From positions 62,001 through 126,000 of the forward strand of contig JARKPR010000085.1 of assembly GCA_029975165.1 (NCBI GenBank): DNA of 64,000 nt, given 5' to 3'. The first letter of the stretch is position 1; each line of letters starts with the position of its first letter. This document shows, piece by piece, positions 31,551 through 41,723 of this stretch. A model generated the notes under the pieces. That model saw only the letters and a list, made by a program, of their open reading frames with translations, did not search any database and was not told the origin of the DNA. A program made the translations under genes and the position numbers. Source of the DNA: Selenomonadales bacterium. GTDB taxonomy: Bacteria; Bacillota; Negativicutes; Sporomusales; UBA7701.

Positions 31551-32621
31551 ATGACCCAGAGAATACTGGCCGTCAATCCCGGCTCGACTTCCACAAAGAT
31601 CGCCGTCTTCGCCGACGGCCGCGAAATCCTGGCCGAAAGCCTCAGCCACAACGCCGAAGAACTGGCCGCGTTCGCAACCATCCTCGACCAGCTTCCCTAC
31701 CGGCAGGCGAAAATCACCGCCATCCTCGAGCAAAAGGGGCTGTCGCTGCGCGATTTTGCCGCCGTCGTCGGCCGCGGCGGTTTGCTCAAGCCGCTGCTCA
31801 GCGGCACATACACCGTCAACGCCGCCATGCTCGACGACCTAAGGAGCGCCAGCTACGGCGCCCACGCCTCCAACCTCGGGGCCCTGCTCGCCGCCCGCCT
31901 GGCGGCCGAAGCCGCCATTCCGGCCTACATAGTCGACCCGGTCGTCGTCGACGAGCTCGACGATATCGCCCGCATAACCGGCCTGCCGGAAATAACCCGC
32001 CGCAGCGCCTTCCACGCCCTCAACCAGAAGGCCATCGCCCGGCGTTTCGCCGCCGGCCTCGGCCGCAACTACGAAGACCTCAACCTTATCATCGCCCACC
32101 TCGGCGGCGGCATCTCGGTCGGCTGCCATCGCCAGGGGCGGGTCGTAGAAGTCAACAACGCCCTCGACGGCGACGGGCCGTTCACCCCCGAACGGGCCGG
32201 CACCGTCCAGGCCGGCCAGTTCGCCGACCTCATCCTGGGCCGCAACCTGAACAGAGGAGAAATCGCCAAGCTGCTCGCCGGCCGCGGCGGCCTCGTCGCC
32301 CTCCTGGGCACCAACGACGCCCGCGAAGCGGAAAAGCGCCTCAAAGCCGGCGACAAGCAGGCGGAAACCGTCTACCAGGCGATGATCTATCAAATCGCCC
32401 GCTACATCGCCGCCGCCGCCGTTCCGGTCTGCGGCAAGGTCGACCAAATCATCCTCACCGGCGGCATCGCCTACTCCGAGTACCTGACCGCCAAGCTCAA
32501 GGAATACGTCGCCTTCATCGCCCCGGTCGCCGTCATGCCTGGGGAGAACGAACTGCTGGCGCTGGCCGAGGGCGCCCAGCGGGTCCTAAACGGCCAGGAA
32601 CAGCCCCGAGAATATAAATAA
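31551..32621 (+). CDS. buk: Butyrate kinase (acetate/butyrate kinase family)
   Basis: This 356-residue ASKHA-fold kinase starts with the phosphate-binding VNPGSTSTKIAVF. It carries RGGLLKPLLSGTY, HASNLGALLA, the catalytic region IIAHLGGGISVGCHRQG and the C-terminal ILTGGIAYSEYLT. The length and the GGLLKP block fit butyrate/branched-chain acid kinases better than acetate kinase (about 400). It converts acyl-phosphate plus ADP to acid plus ATP. Together with the upstream PduL it forms a phosphotransacylase-kinase pair; the physiological acid (butyrate, propionate or branched-chain) is not determined by sequence. GGAGAGGAG precedes ATG 31551, and a terminator follows. Confidence 0.93.
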   Translation: MTQRILAVNPGSTSTKIAVFADGREILAESLSHNAEELAAFATILDQLPYRQAKITAILEQKGLSLRDFAAVVGRGGLLKPLLSGTYTVNAAMLDDLRSASYGAHASNLGALLAARLAAEAAIPAYIVDPVVVDELDDIARITGLPEITRRSAFHALNQKAIARRFAAGLGRNYEDLNLIIAHLGGGISVGCHRQGRVVEVNNALDGDGPFTPERAGTVQAGQFADLILGRNLNRGEIAKLLAGRGGLVALLGTNDAREAEKRLKAGDKQAETVYQAMIYQIARYIAAAAVPVCGKVDQIILTGGIAYSEYLTAKLKEYVAFIAPVAVMPGENELLALAEGAQRVLNGQEQPREYK

Positions 32622-32629
32622 CAGACCAG

Positions 32630-32665
32630 AGGCCCGCCCTGCGGACGACGCGCGGCGGGCCTTTT
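32630..32665 (+). terminator. Intrinsic terminator of pduL-buk
   Basis: AGGCCCGCC (32630-32638) pairs with GGCGGGCCT (32654-32662), followed by TTT and preceded by an inner GC-rich loop. Confidence 0.82.
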
Positions 32666-32744
32666 CCGTCGCCGCCGCCGGCCGCGCCAGGGAGGAATAG
32701 CCCTGCCGCCTGTCGAATTACCGTGTGACGAAGGAGGCGAGACA

Positions 32745-33242
32745 ATGCTCGTACTCGGCATCGACCCCGGCACCGCCATCTGCGGCTGGGGCGTGGTCAG
32801 CCTCGACGGCAGCCGCATCAAAGCGCTGGCTTACGGGGCGGCCGAAACCACCCCCGACATGGACACCGCCGCCCGTCTCGCCGCCGTTTACCGGGCCGTC
32901 GACGCGCTCATCAAGCAGCACCGCCCCGACATCGTCGGCGTCGAGCAGCTTTTCTTCAACAAAAACGTCCGCACCGCCATGACCGTCGGCCAGGCGCGCG
33001 GCGTCATCCTCCTCGCCGCCGCTTTGAACGGCGTCCGCGTCGCCGAGTGCACCCCGCTCCAGGTCAAACAGGCCGTCGTCGGCTACGGCAAAGCCACCAA
33101 GGAGCAGGTAATCTATATGACGCAAAAGCTGCTCTGCCTGCCGGCCAAACCCCACCCCGACGATGTGGCCGACGCCTTGGCCGTGGCCATCTGCACCGCC
33201 CACACCAGCACTCTGCACGAACTGAGGGACTATAAGCGATGA
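32745..33242 (+). CDS. ruvC: Crossover junction endodeoxyribonuclease RuvC
   Basis: This 165-residue Holliday-junction resolvase has an RNase H-like fold with catalytic D7 (GIDPGT), E67 (IVGVEQLFF) and a C-terminal acidic cluster in HPDDVADALA (137-146). The length is typical (160-175). The gene begins the ruvC-ruvA-ruvB operon, with a 4-bp overlap into ruvA. AAGGAGG precedes ATG 32745. RuvC resolves junctions moved by RuvAB during recombination repair. No standard LexA box is visible upstream. Confidence 0.97.
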   Translation: MLVLGIDPGTAICGWGVVSLDGSRIKALAYGAAETTPDMDTAARLAAVYRAVDALIKQHRPDIVGVEQLFFNKNVRTAMTVGQARGVILLAAALNGVRVAECTPLQVKQAVVGYGKATKEQVIYMTQKLLCLPAKPHPDDVADALAVAICTAHTSTLHELRDYKR

Positions 33243-33841
33243 TCGGCTATCTGAAAGGCACCGTCAGCCATCTGTACAACGAGCACTGCCTCCTCGACGT
33301 CCAGGGGGTCGGCTACCGCGTCTTCGTGCCCGCCTCCACCCGGCAGAAGCTCGCCACCGGCGCCGCCGTAAGCCTTTTCACCCACCTCAACGTCCGGGAA
33401 GACGCCATGCTGCTCTATGGCTTCCTCACCGCCGACGAATACGAGCTCTTTCAGCATCTCATCACCATTACCGGCGTCGGCCCCAAGGTCGCCCTCGGCA
33501 TCCTCTCAGCCATCAGCCCGGGCGAATTCCGCGCCGCCGTCGGCCAGAAGAACGCCGCCCTGCTGACCCGCATTCCCGGCATCGGCAAAAAAACGGCCGA
33601 GCGGATGATCCTCGAACTCAAAGACAAGCTCGGCGTGGCCGACGACTTCACCCCGGCCACCGTCAAGGCCGGCGCGGCCGCCGAAGTCCCCCAGGACGCC
33701 CGCCAGGAAGCCGTCCAGGCCCTCGTCGCTCTAGGCTACAGCCAGGGCGAGGTCGGCGCCGTCCTCCAGAAAGTGTACGCCGACGGCCTGGCCGCCGAAG
33801 AATTGATCAAGCTCGCCCTCAAAGAGTTCGCCAGGAGGTAG
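33239..33841 (+). CDS. ruvA: Holliday junction DNA helicase subunit RuvA
   Basis: This 200-residue protein has the three RuvA domains. The N-terminal OB fold (MIGYLKGTVSHLY) comes first. The helix-hairpin-helix pair follows, with ITGVGPKVALGILS and IPGIGKKTAERMILELKDKL. The C-terminal RuvB-binding domain is EAVQALVALGYSQGEV. RuvA tetramers bind the four-way junction and recruit RuvB. The start overlaps the ruvC stop (ATGA), and ruvB starts 6 bp downstream. Confidence 0.98.
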   Translation: MIGYLKGTVSHLYNEHCLLDVQGVGYRVFVPASTRQKLATGAAVSLFTHLNVREDAMLLYGFLTADEYELFQHLITITGVGPKVALGILSAISPGEFRAAVGQKNAALLTRIPGIGKKTAERMILELKDKLGVADDFTPATVKAGAAAEVPQDARQEAVQALVALGYSQGEVGAVLQKVYADGLAAEELIKLALKEFARR

Positions 33842-33847
33842 CTCCCC

Positions 33848-34876
33848 ATGGAAGAAGAAAGAATCGTCGCCGGCGGCGTCCAGGAGGCCGACACCTGGCA
33901 GTACAGCCTGCGGCCCCGCCGGCTCAGCGAATACATCGGCCAGGACCAGATCAAGCAGAACCTCACCGTCTTCATCCAGGCCGCCGCCTCCCGCGGCGAG
34001 GCCCTCGACCACGTCCTCCTCTACGGGCCGCCCGGTCTCGGCAAGACCACCCTGGCCGGCATCATCGCCAACGAACTGGGCGCCGGCTTCCGCGTCACCT
34101 CCGGGCCGGCCGTCGAGCGCCCCGGCGACCTCGCCGCCCTGCTCACCAACCTCAGCGACAAGGACGTCCTGTTCATCGACGAGATCCACCGCCTGCCCCG
34201 CGGCGTCGAGGAAATCCTCTACACCGCCATGGAAGACTACGCCCTCGACATCATCATCGGCAAAGGGCCCAGCGCTCGCTCGCTACGCCTCGACCTGCCC
34301 CGCTTCACCCTCGTCGGCGCCACCACCCGCGCCGGGGCCCTCACCGGACCGCTGCGCGACCGCTTCGGCGTCGTCTGCCGCCTCGAATACTACGAACAGC
34401 CCCATCTGGAGTGCATTATTAAACGGGCGGCGGAAATACTGAACATTGCCGTCGACGACCGCGGCGCGCAGGAAATCGCCCGCCGCTCCCGCGGCACCCC
34501 GCGGGTGGCCAACCGCCTGCTCAAGCGGGTGCGCGACTACGCTCAGGTGGCCGCCGACGGCGTCATCACCGAAGACGTCGCCGACAAGGCCCTGGCCATG
34601 CTCGAGGTCGACCACCGCGGCCTCGACAAAACCGACCGGCGGCTGCTGACCGCCATCGTCGGCATGTTCGGCGGCGGACCGGTCGGCGTCGAAACGCTCG
34701 CCGCCGCCATCAGCGAAGAAACCGCCACCATCGAGGACGTCTACGAACCCTTCCTCATGCAATTGGGCTTCCTCAGCCGCACCCCGCGCGGCCGCGTCGC
34801 CACCCAAGCGGCCTACGGCCACATCGGCGTCCCCTACAAGTCGCCGAACGGCGAAAAACAAGAGAAACTCTGGTGA
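33848..34876 (+). CDS. ruvB: Holliday junction DNA helicase subunit RuvB
   Basis: This 342-residue AAA+ motor has Walker A GPPGLGKT (60-67), Walker [10 protein letters not shown] (107-115), the arginine-finger region [21 protein letters not shown], and a C-terminal winged-helix domain ([17 protein letters not shown]). RuvB hexamers drive branch migration with RuvA. AGGAGG lies in the last codons of ruvA and serves ATG 33848. It is followed within 6 bp by queH, so the recombination and queuosine genes share a transcript. Confidence 0.98.
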   Translation: MEEERIVAGGVQEADTWQYSLRPRRLSEYIGQDQIKQNLTVFIQAAASRGEALDHVLLYGPPGLGKTTLAGIIANELGAGFRVTSGPAVERPGDLAALLTNLSDKDVLFIDEIHRLPRGVEEILYTAMEDYALDIIIGKGPSARSLRLDLPRFTLVGATTRAGALTGPLRDRFGVVCRLEYYEQPHLECIIKRAAEILNIAVDDRGAQEIARRSRGTPRVANRLLKRVRDYAQVAADGVITEDVADKALAMLEVDHRGLDKTDRRLLTAIVGMFGGGPVGVETLAAAISEETATIEDVYEPFLMQLGFLSRTPRGRVATQAAYGHIGVPYKSPNGEKQEKLW

Positions 34877-34882
34877 CGTAAC

Positions 34883-35467
34883 ATGCGGATGCTCCTCCAC
34901 GTCTGCTGCGGCCCGTGCGCCTGCTTCCCGGTCAAACGCCTCCGCGAGCTGGGCCACGAGCTTGTCGGCTACTTCTACAACCCCAACATCCATCCTTACA
35001 AGGAATTCGCCCGCCGCCTGGACACCGCCCGGGAATTCGCCGGCAAAACCGGCCTCGACCTCGTCGTCGACCCGGAATACAACCTCGAAGATTATCTGGC
35101 CCGCTCCCTTGCCGCCGGCGGCGACCGCTGCCGCGCCTGCTACGGGCTCAGGCTGCGCCGGGCCGCCCGCTACGCCGCCGGGCACGGCTTCGACTGCTTC
35201 ACGACCACCCTGCTCGTCAGCCCTTATCAGAAGCACGAAACGATCAGGGAAGTCGCCGGGGAAATCGCCGCCGCCGAAGGCGTGCCGTTCTGCTACATAG
35301 ACTTCCGGCCCGGCTGGCCGGAAGGGGTGCAGCTCAGCAAGGACCTCGAGCTGTATCGCCAGCCGTACTGCGGCTGCATATTCAGCGAACGGGACCGCTA
35401 CTACAAACCGCGCAAGGAGGATGGCCGGCCATGCCAACAGGTTTCGACTCCCTCGGCAAAACCCTGA
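34883..35467 (+). CDS. queH: Epoxyqueuosine reductase QueH
   Basis: This 194-residue protein of the DUF208/QueH family performs the last step of queuosine synthesis, reducing epoxyqueuosine in tRNA. It is the non-orthologous replacement of cobalamin-dependent QueG. The cysteine ligands are visible: C8-C9-x2-C12 (HVCCGPC), C83-x2-C86 (CRACYG) and C163-x-C165 (YCGC). LLVSPYQKHE is also typical. QueA and Tgt, two other queuosine enzymes, are encoded 1.5-4 kb downstream in the same direction. The last 37 bp overlap the start of the DUF2905 gene in another frame. Confidence 0.94.
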   Translation: MRMLLHVCCGPCACFPVKRLRELGHELVGYFYNPNIHPYKEFARRLDTAREFAGKTGLDLVVDPEYNLEDYLARSLAAGGDRCRACYGLRLRRAARYAAGHGFDCFTTTLLVSPYQKHETIREVAGEIAAAEGVPFCYIDFRPGWPEGVQLSKDLELYRQPYCGCIFSERDRYYKPRKEDGRPCQQVSTPSAKP

Positions 35468-35658
35468 TGATCTTCGGCGCCGTCCTCCTCGTCGTCGGCG
35501 CCGTCCTCTACCTCGGCGGCAAGCTGCCCTGGCTCGGCCGGCTGCCGGGCGACATCCACGTCGAAAAAGAAAACTTCAGCTTCTACTTCCCGGTCGTCAC
35601 CTGCATAATCATCAGCGTCGTCTTGACCATCGTTCTCAATCTTTTCAGCCGCCGTTAG
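35431..35658 (+). CDS. DUF2905 small membrane protein
   Basis: This 75-residue protein has two hydrophobic segments (about 8-27 and 51-71) around the family motif GKLPWLGRLPGDIHVE, followed by FSFYFPVVTCI. The start ATG 35431 lies inside the end of queH, behind GGAGG (35416-35420). DUF2905 proteins are short, double-spanning membrane proteins of unknown function, often beside ruvB, queA or spoIID in Firmicutes. The 37-bp overlap with queH suggests translational coupling. Confidence 0.9.
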   Translation: MPTGFDSLGKTLMIFGAVLLVVGAVLYLGGKLPWLGRLPGDIHVEKENFSFYFPVVTCIIISVVLTIVLNLFSRR

Positions 35659-35673
35659 GCTAAAGGAGAGCAT

Positions 35674-37002
35674 ATGCGCAAAATCGTCCTCGCCTTGGGT
35701 CTCATGCTGCTCGCCGCGGCCGCCGCGGCCCCGGCGGCCGCGGCCCCGGCCGCTGCGCCGCTCATCCGGGTGGGCCTATGGACCAACCAGACGAATATCA
35801 TCCTCTCCGCCGAAAGCGGCTTTTCCCTCGTCGACGCCGACAGCAGGGAAACGCTCGGCGACTACAAAGCCGGCGAAAAGGTGACCGTCACCCTCGCCGG
35901 CGCCGGCATGGCCGTCAAGGGCAGCAAGGTAGCCGCGCGGGAAATCCTCGTCGTGCCCGCCGGCAAGGACGCCGCCGTCGAAGTAAACAGGCGCCAATAC
36001 CGGGGGGCGATCAACGTCCGCCGCACCGCCGGCAAAAACGGCCTGACCGTCGTCAACACCCTGCCGCTCGAAGAATACGTCTACGGCGTCATCGTCGGCG
36101 AAATTTCCCCCGCCTGGCCGCAGGAAGCGGTCAAGGCCCAGGCCGTCGCCGCCCGCACCTACGCCCTGTACAGCCTCGGCAAGCACAAAAACGACGGCTT
36201 CGACGTCTGCACCACCACCGACTGCCAGGTTTACGGCGGCAAAACCGCCGAAGACCCCCGGGCCACCAAAGCCGTCGACGCCACCCGCGGCCTGGTCGCC
36301 ACCCACGGCGGCAAGCCGATCGCCGCCTACTTCCACAGCAGCGGCGGCGGCTACACCGAAAACAGCGAAAACGTTTGGGGACAGCGCCTCCCCTATCTGC
36401 GCGGCGTCGCCGACTTCGACGAAACCTCGCCCCACTACAAGTGGGAGAAACAACTGACCAGAAAAGACATCGAGGAAGCGCTGGCCAGCGCCGGCATCCA
36501 GCTCGGCACCCTCCAGGGCATCGAACTATCGCCGCCCACCAAACCGCCGGTCGCCGCCCCTGACCGGGGCGTCTCCGGCCGGGTCACCGAACTGCGCCTC
36601 ATCGGCAGCGCCGGCAGCATCGAGATCACCGGCGCCAAGCTGCGCACCATCCTCGGCCTTAACAGCACCCTCTTCGACGTCAAAGTCACCCTCCCGACCG
36701 TGAAGGCGGTCGAATTCGAAGTCACCGACAGCTATGGCGACCGCACCGTCAAGACGGTGCCGATAAACGTCAAGCCCATACCGGACAAGAACCCCGGCCT
36801 CGACAAGCCCAACATCAGACGGATAAGCGGCCTGGCCAACGAAACGATCGTCTTCGCCGGCTTCGGCTGGGGCCACGGCGTGGGCCTTTCCCAGTGGGGG
36901 GCCAAAGCCATGGCCGAGAAGGCCCCCGTAGGCGATACCGCATATTTCCGCCAGATATTGAAACACTACTACACAGGCGTAGAGATCAGCAAGCTATACT
37001 GA
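35674..37002 (+). CDS. spoIID: SpoIID/LytB-domain protein
   Basis: This 442-residue protein starts with an Ala-rich signal peptide (about 1-29). The SpoIID domain has the core PLEEYVYGVIVGEISPAWPQEAVKAQAVAARTYAL in the 130-165 region, the catalytic-type SSGGGYTENSENVWG (about 224-238), and GFGWGHGVGLSQWGA near the C-terminus. SpoIID is a lytic transglycosylase that cleaves denuded glycan strands to drive engulfment. The position in the ruv-queA cluster is typical of Firmicutes. The central insertion (about 280-380) may mark a SpoIID-like paralogue; canonical SpoIID is about 340 residues and usually near spoIIQ or murA. AAGGAGAG precedes ATG 35674. Confidence 0.88.
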   Translation: MRKIVLALGLMLLAAAAAAPAAAAPAAAPLIRVGLWTNQTNIILSAESGFSLVDADSRETLGDYKAGEKVTVTLAGAGMAVKGSKVAAREILVVPAGKDAAVEVNRRQYRGAINVRRTAGKNGLTVVNTLPLEEYVYGVIVGEISPAWPQEAVKAQAVAARTYALYSLGKHKNDGFDVCTTTDCQVYGGKTAEDPRATKAVDATRGLVATHGGKPIAAYFHSSGGGYTENSENVWGQRLPYLRGVADFDETSPHYKWEKQLTRKDIEEALASAGIQLGTLQGIELSPPTKPPVAAPDRGVSGRVTELRLIGSAGSIEITGAKLRTILGLNSTLFDVKVTLPTVKAVEFEVTDSYGDRTVKTVPINVKPIPDKNPGLDKPNIRRISGLANETIVFAGFGWGHGVGLSQWGAKAMAEKAPVGDTAYFRQILKHYYTGVEISKLY

Positions 37003-37011
37003 GGAGTTCCC

Positions 37012-38031
37012 ATGCTGCTTTCCGACTTCGACTACCACCTGCCGGAAGACCTCATCGCCCAGCATCCGGCCGACATCCGCGACCACTCGCGCCTGCTCGT
37101 GCTCGACAGGGCTACCGGCACGATCAGCCACCGCCATTTCTACGACCTGCCCGCGTACCTCGTTCCCGGCGACACCCTCGTCTTCAACGACACGCGGGTG
37201 ATCCCCGCCCGCCTCGTCGGCACCAGAACCGGCACCGGCGGCAAAGTCGAAATCTTCCTTCTCAACCGCCTGAGCGCGGACACGTGGGAGACGCTCGTCA
37301 AACCCGGCCGCAAGCTCCGTCCCGGGGCCGAGGTCGCGTTCGGCGACGACCTGCGCGCGGAAATACTCGCTGTCACCGACTTTGGCGGACGTGTCGTCCG
37401 CTTTGTTTTTCGCGGTGTCTTCGAGGAAGTGCTGGACAGGCTGGGCGAGACGCCGCTGCCGCCTTATATACATGAAGAACTTAAAGACAAGGAACGCTAC
37501 CAGACGGTTTACTCGCGGGAGCGCGGCTCGGCGGCCGCCCCCACGGCGGGTTTGCATTTCACTGACAAACTCTTGCAATCTCTAACAGAAAGATCTGTCA
37601 ATCTGGTCTTCGTAACCTTACATGTCGGCCTCGGCACCTTTCGCCCGGTCAACGTCGCCGACATAACCGACCACAAAATGCACCGCGAATACTACTCCAT
37701 CCCGGCGGCGGCGGCCGACGCCGTCAACGCCGCCAAGGAGCGGGGCGGGAGAGTCGTCGCCGTCGGCACCACCGCCGTGCGGACACTGGAAACGGCGGCG
37801 CGGGCCGGCCGCATCGCGGCCGGCAGCGGCTGGACGGACATCTTCATCTACCCCGGCCACCGCTTCCAGGCGGTCGACGCCATGATAACCAATTTCCACC
37901 TGCCCAAATCCACCCTGCTGATGCTGATCAGCGCCTTCGCCGGCCGCGAGCGCGTCCTGGCGGCCTACCGCGAGGCGGTGGCCGAGCGGTACCGTTTCTT
38001 CAGCTTCGGCGACGCGATGCTAATCATTTAA
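37012..38031 (+). CDS. queA: S-adenosylmethionine:tRNA ribosyltransferase-isomerase QueA
   Basis: This 339-residue QueA transfers the ribosyl group of SAM to preQ1 in tRNA to make epoxyqueuosine. Signature blocks are [14 protein letters not shown] at the start, [10 protein letters not shown] (about 62-71), the central [17 protein letters not shown]-type block (here [17 protein letters not shown]), GLGTFRPV and the C-terminal [25 protein letters not shown] precedes ATG 37012. It lies between spoIID and a minus-strand membrane gene; tgt follows 0.9 kb later. A stretch around 37555-37622 is markedly AT-richer than the rest of the gene. Confidence 0.96.
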   Translation: MLLSDFDYHLPEDLIAQHPADIRDHSRLLVLDRATGTISHRHFYDLPAYLVPGDTLVFNDTRVIPARLVGTRTGTGGKVEIFLLNRLSADTWETLVKPGRKLRPGAEVAFGDDLRAEILAVTDFGGRVVRFVFRGVFEEVLDRLGETPLPPYIHEELKDKERYQTVYSRERGSAAAPTAGLHFTDKLLQSLTERSVNLVFVTLHVGLGTFRPVNVADITDHKMHREYYSIPAAAADAVNAAKERGGRVVAVGTTAVRTLETAARAGRIAAGSGWTDIFIYPGHRFQAVDAMITNFHLPKSTLLMLISAFAGRERVLAAYREAVAERYRFFSFGDAMLII

Positions 38032-38088
38032 AGAACAAGACAAAAAAGAAAAGCCCCGTCGTTGGCCGGAGCTTTCAGCCTGATGACC

Positions 38089-38826
38089 TCAGGATGGGGC
38101 TGTTTCCGCCGCGGACTCGGGGCCCTTAGCGCGTTCCAGGGTAAGAAAGAGCAGGACCGATACGGCGGAGCAGAAGCCGTAGGCAAAGAAGTCGACCGGG
38201 ATGTTCGTCAGAAAAGCTGCGGGCAGGTCATCTTGGATCAGCGTTGCCAAAAGAGAATCCGCGACAAAGGTCAGCCCATAAGTAGCAGCCAAGGCGATGA
38301 AGACGAAGCCGGAGATGACCCACCAGTTGCCTTCCACCAGCCGTTTGCTGTATAACAGGGCCTGCATGCCGCCGTAATTGCGCAGGAAGAGCGCTTCGGT
38401 GGCGAAGATGTAGAATACGGCGAAGATGATTCCCGGCACGATCAATAGCAGCGACAGCGCGCAGACGATAAAGATATTTAATAGTGTCATGACGGCGTAG
38501 CGCGGGAGCAACGAAACGGCCTTTTTTATCGCCGCGGCCGCGGTCACCGCTTCGCCGCCGATTCTGGCGGCGAGCAGGATGGTTATCGGGCCGATGGTGG
38601 CGGGAAAGATGACGAACCCCATTATGGCGCACCCGATAATCCGTTGCGGCGAGTAACTGGCGAAATAGTACTGCGGCAAATCGATCAGCAAGCAGGTTCC
38701 GATGGAATTGAACAAGGTAAATAGGAAAATGGTTTTGGCGTTGGTGGCAAAGACGGCCCAAGCGGCGGCGATGACCCGCGAAAATGACGGTTGGCCGTCG
38801 GGGGCGAGGGATTCCGGCAGTATCAT
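38089..38826 (-). CDS. Polytopic membrane protein (YciC/DUF975-like)
   Basis: This 245-residue hydrophobic protein has about six membrane segments. It begins with a cytosolic stretch (PESLAPDGQPSFSRVIAAAWAVF) and contains a paired-helix core with LLIVPGIIFAVFYIFATEALFLRNYGGMQALLYSKRLVEGNWW. The pattern P-G-I-x-x-A ... S-x-x-L-V-x-G-x-W-W is typical of the glycerophosphoryl diester phosphodiesterase membrane-domain/YciC-like families. The function is unknown. AAGGAGGGC selects the start at 38826; open frame continues a little upstream. It is the only minus-strand gene in the 20.4-64 kb stretch apart from the SASP gene and sits between queA and tgt, so it may be an insertion into the ancestral queA-tgt order. 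Confidence 0.78.
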   Translation of the reverse strand: MILPESLAPDGQPSFSRVIAAAWAVFATNAKTIFLFTLFNSIGTCLLIDLPQYYFASYSPQRIIGCAIMGFVIFPATIGPITILLAARIGGEAVTAAAAIKKAVSLLPRYAVMTLLNIFIVCALSLLLIVPGIIFAVFYIFATEALFLRNYGGMQALLYSKRLVEGNWWVISGFVFIALAATYGLTFVADSLLATLIQDDLPAAFLTNIPVDFFAYGFCSAVSVLLFLTLERAKGPESAAETAPS

Positions 38827-38923
38827 CTTTAGCCCTCCTTTGCGAAGGTATAAATACACTTCCCCAGATCGATATATTTTCCTTTATTTTCATGGTTGCT
38901 TAATAAGAGAATAGCGAGGCTAG

Positions 38924-40039
<1,116 letters not shown>

Positions 40040-40100
40040 AGGAATTACGGGAAAAGCGCAGAATATAGTTTGCGAATAAGATACGGGAGGTGAGGTTATT

Positions 40101-40379
40101 ATGGAGTTTTTAACCCCGGAGATTTTGCAATGGTCGCCGTTCCTACTGATGCTGGTGGTGTTTTATTTTCTCTTCTACCGACCCCAGAAGAAGGAACAGC
40201 AGAAACGCAAAAACATGCTGGACAGCCTTAAGAAAGGCGACCGCGTCGTGACCATCGGCGGCATCCACGGCACCATCACGGCGTTCAGCGACGAGGTCGT
40301 CACCGTCAAGGTGGCGGAAAAAGTGGAGCTGGAGTTCAACCGTTCGGCGATCGGCACGGTAAAAAGCAAGGCCGACTAG
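40101..40379 (+). CDS. yajC: Preprotein translocase accessory subunit YajC
   Basis: This 92-residue protein has one N-terminal membrane helix (about 12-28, ending FLFYRPQKKEQQKR) and a small cytoplasmic beta domain with LKKGDRVVTIGGIHGTI and VVTVKVAEKVELEFNRSAI. YajC associates with SecDF-SecYEG. The order tgt-yajC ... secD-secF is conserved in many bacteria; here six genes separate yajC from secD. GGGAGGTGAGG precedes ATG 40101. Confidence 0.96.
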   Translation: MEFLTPEILQWSPFLLMLVVFYFLFYRPQKKEQQKRKNMLDSLKKGDRVVTIGGIHGTITAFSDEVVTVKVAEKVELEFNRSAIGTVKSKAD

Positions 40380-40380
40380 C

Positions 40381-40974
40381 ATGTCTACAGGAAAAGAAGC
40401 CAAACAGCGGCTGCGCCGGGCAAAGCTTACCGAACGGCGCAGCCTTTCCGCCGCAGAGATCAGGAAAGGGAGCGAGGCAATCGCTGCCTATTTTTGTGCA
40501 TGGCCCGAGTACCGGCAGGCGAAAACGGTCATGCTGTACCTGGCGATGGCGGACGAGCCGCAGACGGCCGCGCTTGTCGAGGACGCCTGGAAAAGCGGCA
40601 AACAGGTGGCCGTGCCGCTGATGGGCGCGGCCTACGGCATCATGGAGGCCGCGGCTTTAGACGGCTGGGACGAGCTCGTCGCCGGCCGCCTCGGCCTGAA
40701 GATGCCCGACCCGGCCAAGTGCCGGCTGATCGAGCCGTCCGCCCTCGATCTGATCGTCGTGCCGGGGGTGGCCTTCGACGCCGCCGGCGGCCGCCTCGGC
40801 ATGGGCGCCGGCTACTACGACCGCTTCCTGCCGAAGGCGGGACAGGCCTGCCGGCTGGGGCTGGCCTGGTCATTGCAGGTGGTGACGGCCGTGCCTGTAG
40901 ACGAGTATGACGTGCGGATGGATTATCTGTTGACCGAGAACGGCTTCCTGCCCCCGGCGGGAGGCCGGCCGTGA
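40381..40974 (+). CDS. 5-formyltetrahydrofolate cyclo-ligase
   Basis: This 197-residue enzyme converts 5-formyl-THF to 5,10-methenyl-THF with ATP. The N-terminal basic helix (KEAKQRLRRAKLTERRSLS) and the C-terminal phosphate-binding block RLGMGAGYYDRFLP (about 139-152) are diagnostic, with LDLIVVPGVAFD just before. The length fits YgfA/MTHFS. It starts 1 bp after the yajC stop, without a strong ribosome site of its own, so it probably depends on translational coupling. The C-terminus (LLTENGFLPPAGGRP) is slightly extended. Confidence 0.93.
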   Translation: MSTGKEAKQRLRRAKLTERRSLSAAEIRKGSEAIAAYFCAWPEYRQAKTVMLYLAMADEPQTAALVEDAWKSGKQVAVPLMGAAYGIMEAAALDGWDELVAGRLGLKMPDPAKCRLIEPSALDLIVVPGVAFDAAGGRLGMGAGYYDRFLPKAGQACRLGLAWSLQVVTAVPVDEYDVRMDYLLTENGFLPPAGGRP

Positions 40975-41008
40975 CGCCGGACGGCGCACGGCGGACGGGG
41001 ATGGCGCC

Positions 41009-41713
41009 ATGGAGATAAGGATCGGCATTGCCAAAGCGAATAAATATGCGGTCGCCGACTGCGGGGACAGTATCGAGGTGGCAGAACGGCCACGCGGAGG
41101 TATTTCCGCCATTTTGGCCGACGGCCAAGGGAGCGGCAAGGCGGCCAAGCAGACGAGCAGCCTGGTGGTGAACCGGGCCGCCGCCCTTATCGCCGAGGGC
41201 GCGCGGGACGGCGCGGTCGCCAGGACGGTCCACGATTATCTCTATGCCATGAAAGACGGCCGGGTTTCCTCGACCCTCACCATTCTAAGCGCCGACTTCG
41301 ACGCCCAGACGCTGCTTTTTTCCCGCAACGCCAACTGTCCGGTGCTGGTGAAGACCGAATACGGCGTCGCCGTTTACGACGAAGAGGTTCCCTCCATCGG
41401 CGTGCACAAATATATGAAGCCGCTGATGAATCAAATTCCCCTCGAAGTGGGCACAATTCTGGTATCGTATACCGACGGCATCCAGGCGGCCGGCCGCAAG
41501 CGGGGCAACGCCGCCGACCCCGCCCGCATCCTCAGGCTGGTCGAGGAGAACGGACCCGACGACGTGGACTTCATCGCCGAGAATATCCTGGAGTACGCCC
41601 TGGCGCTGGACGAGTACCGGCCGGGAGACGACATGACGGTCGTGGCCATGGGGGTTTCGGAGCGCGATTCGACCCACCGTATCCAGCGGCTGAGCGTGTC
41701 GTTCCCGTACTGA
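41009..41713 (+). CDS. SpoIIE-family PP2C phosphatase, single domain
   Basis: This 234-residue protein is essentially one SpoIIE/PP2C domain. Metal-binding motifs are ISAILADGQGSGKAAKQ (about 31-47), GTILVSYTDGIQAAG (about 147-161) and YRPGDDMTVVAMG (about 207-219). No sensor or membrane part is fused. It is followed at 10 bp by a small P-loop protein and then an HD-domain protein, giving a three-gene module between the folate and Sec genes. Such stand-alone SpoIIE phosphatases often act on anti-sigma factor antagonists, but no such partner is seen here. Confidence 0.85.
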   Translation: MEIRIGIAKANKYAVADCGDSIEVAERPRGGISAILADGQGSGKAAKQTSSLVVNRAAALIAEGARDGAVARTVHDYLYAMKDGRVSSTLTILSADFDAQTLLFSRNANCPVLVKTEYGVAVYDEEVPSIGVHKYMKPLMNQIPLEVGTILVSYTDGIQAAGRKRGNAADPARILRLVEENGPDDVDFIAENILEYALALDEYRPGDDMTVVAMGVSERDSTHRIQRLSVSFPY

Positions 41714-41723
41714 GGGCGGGACG

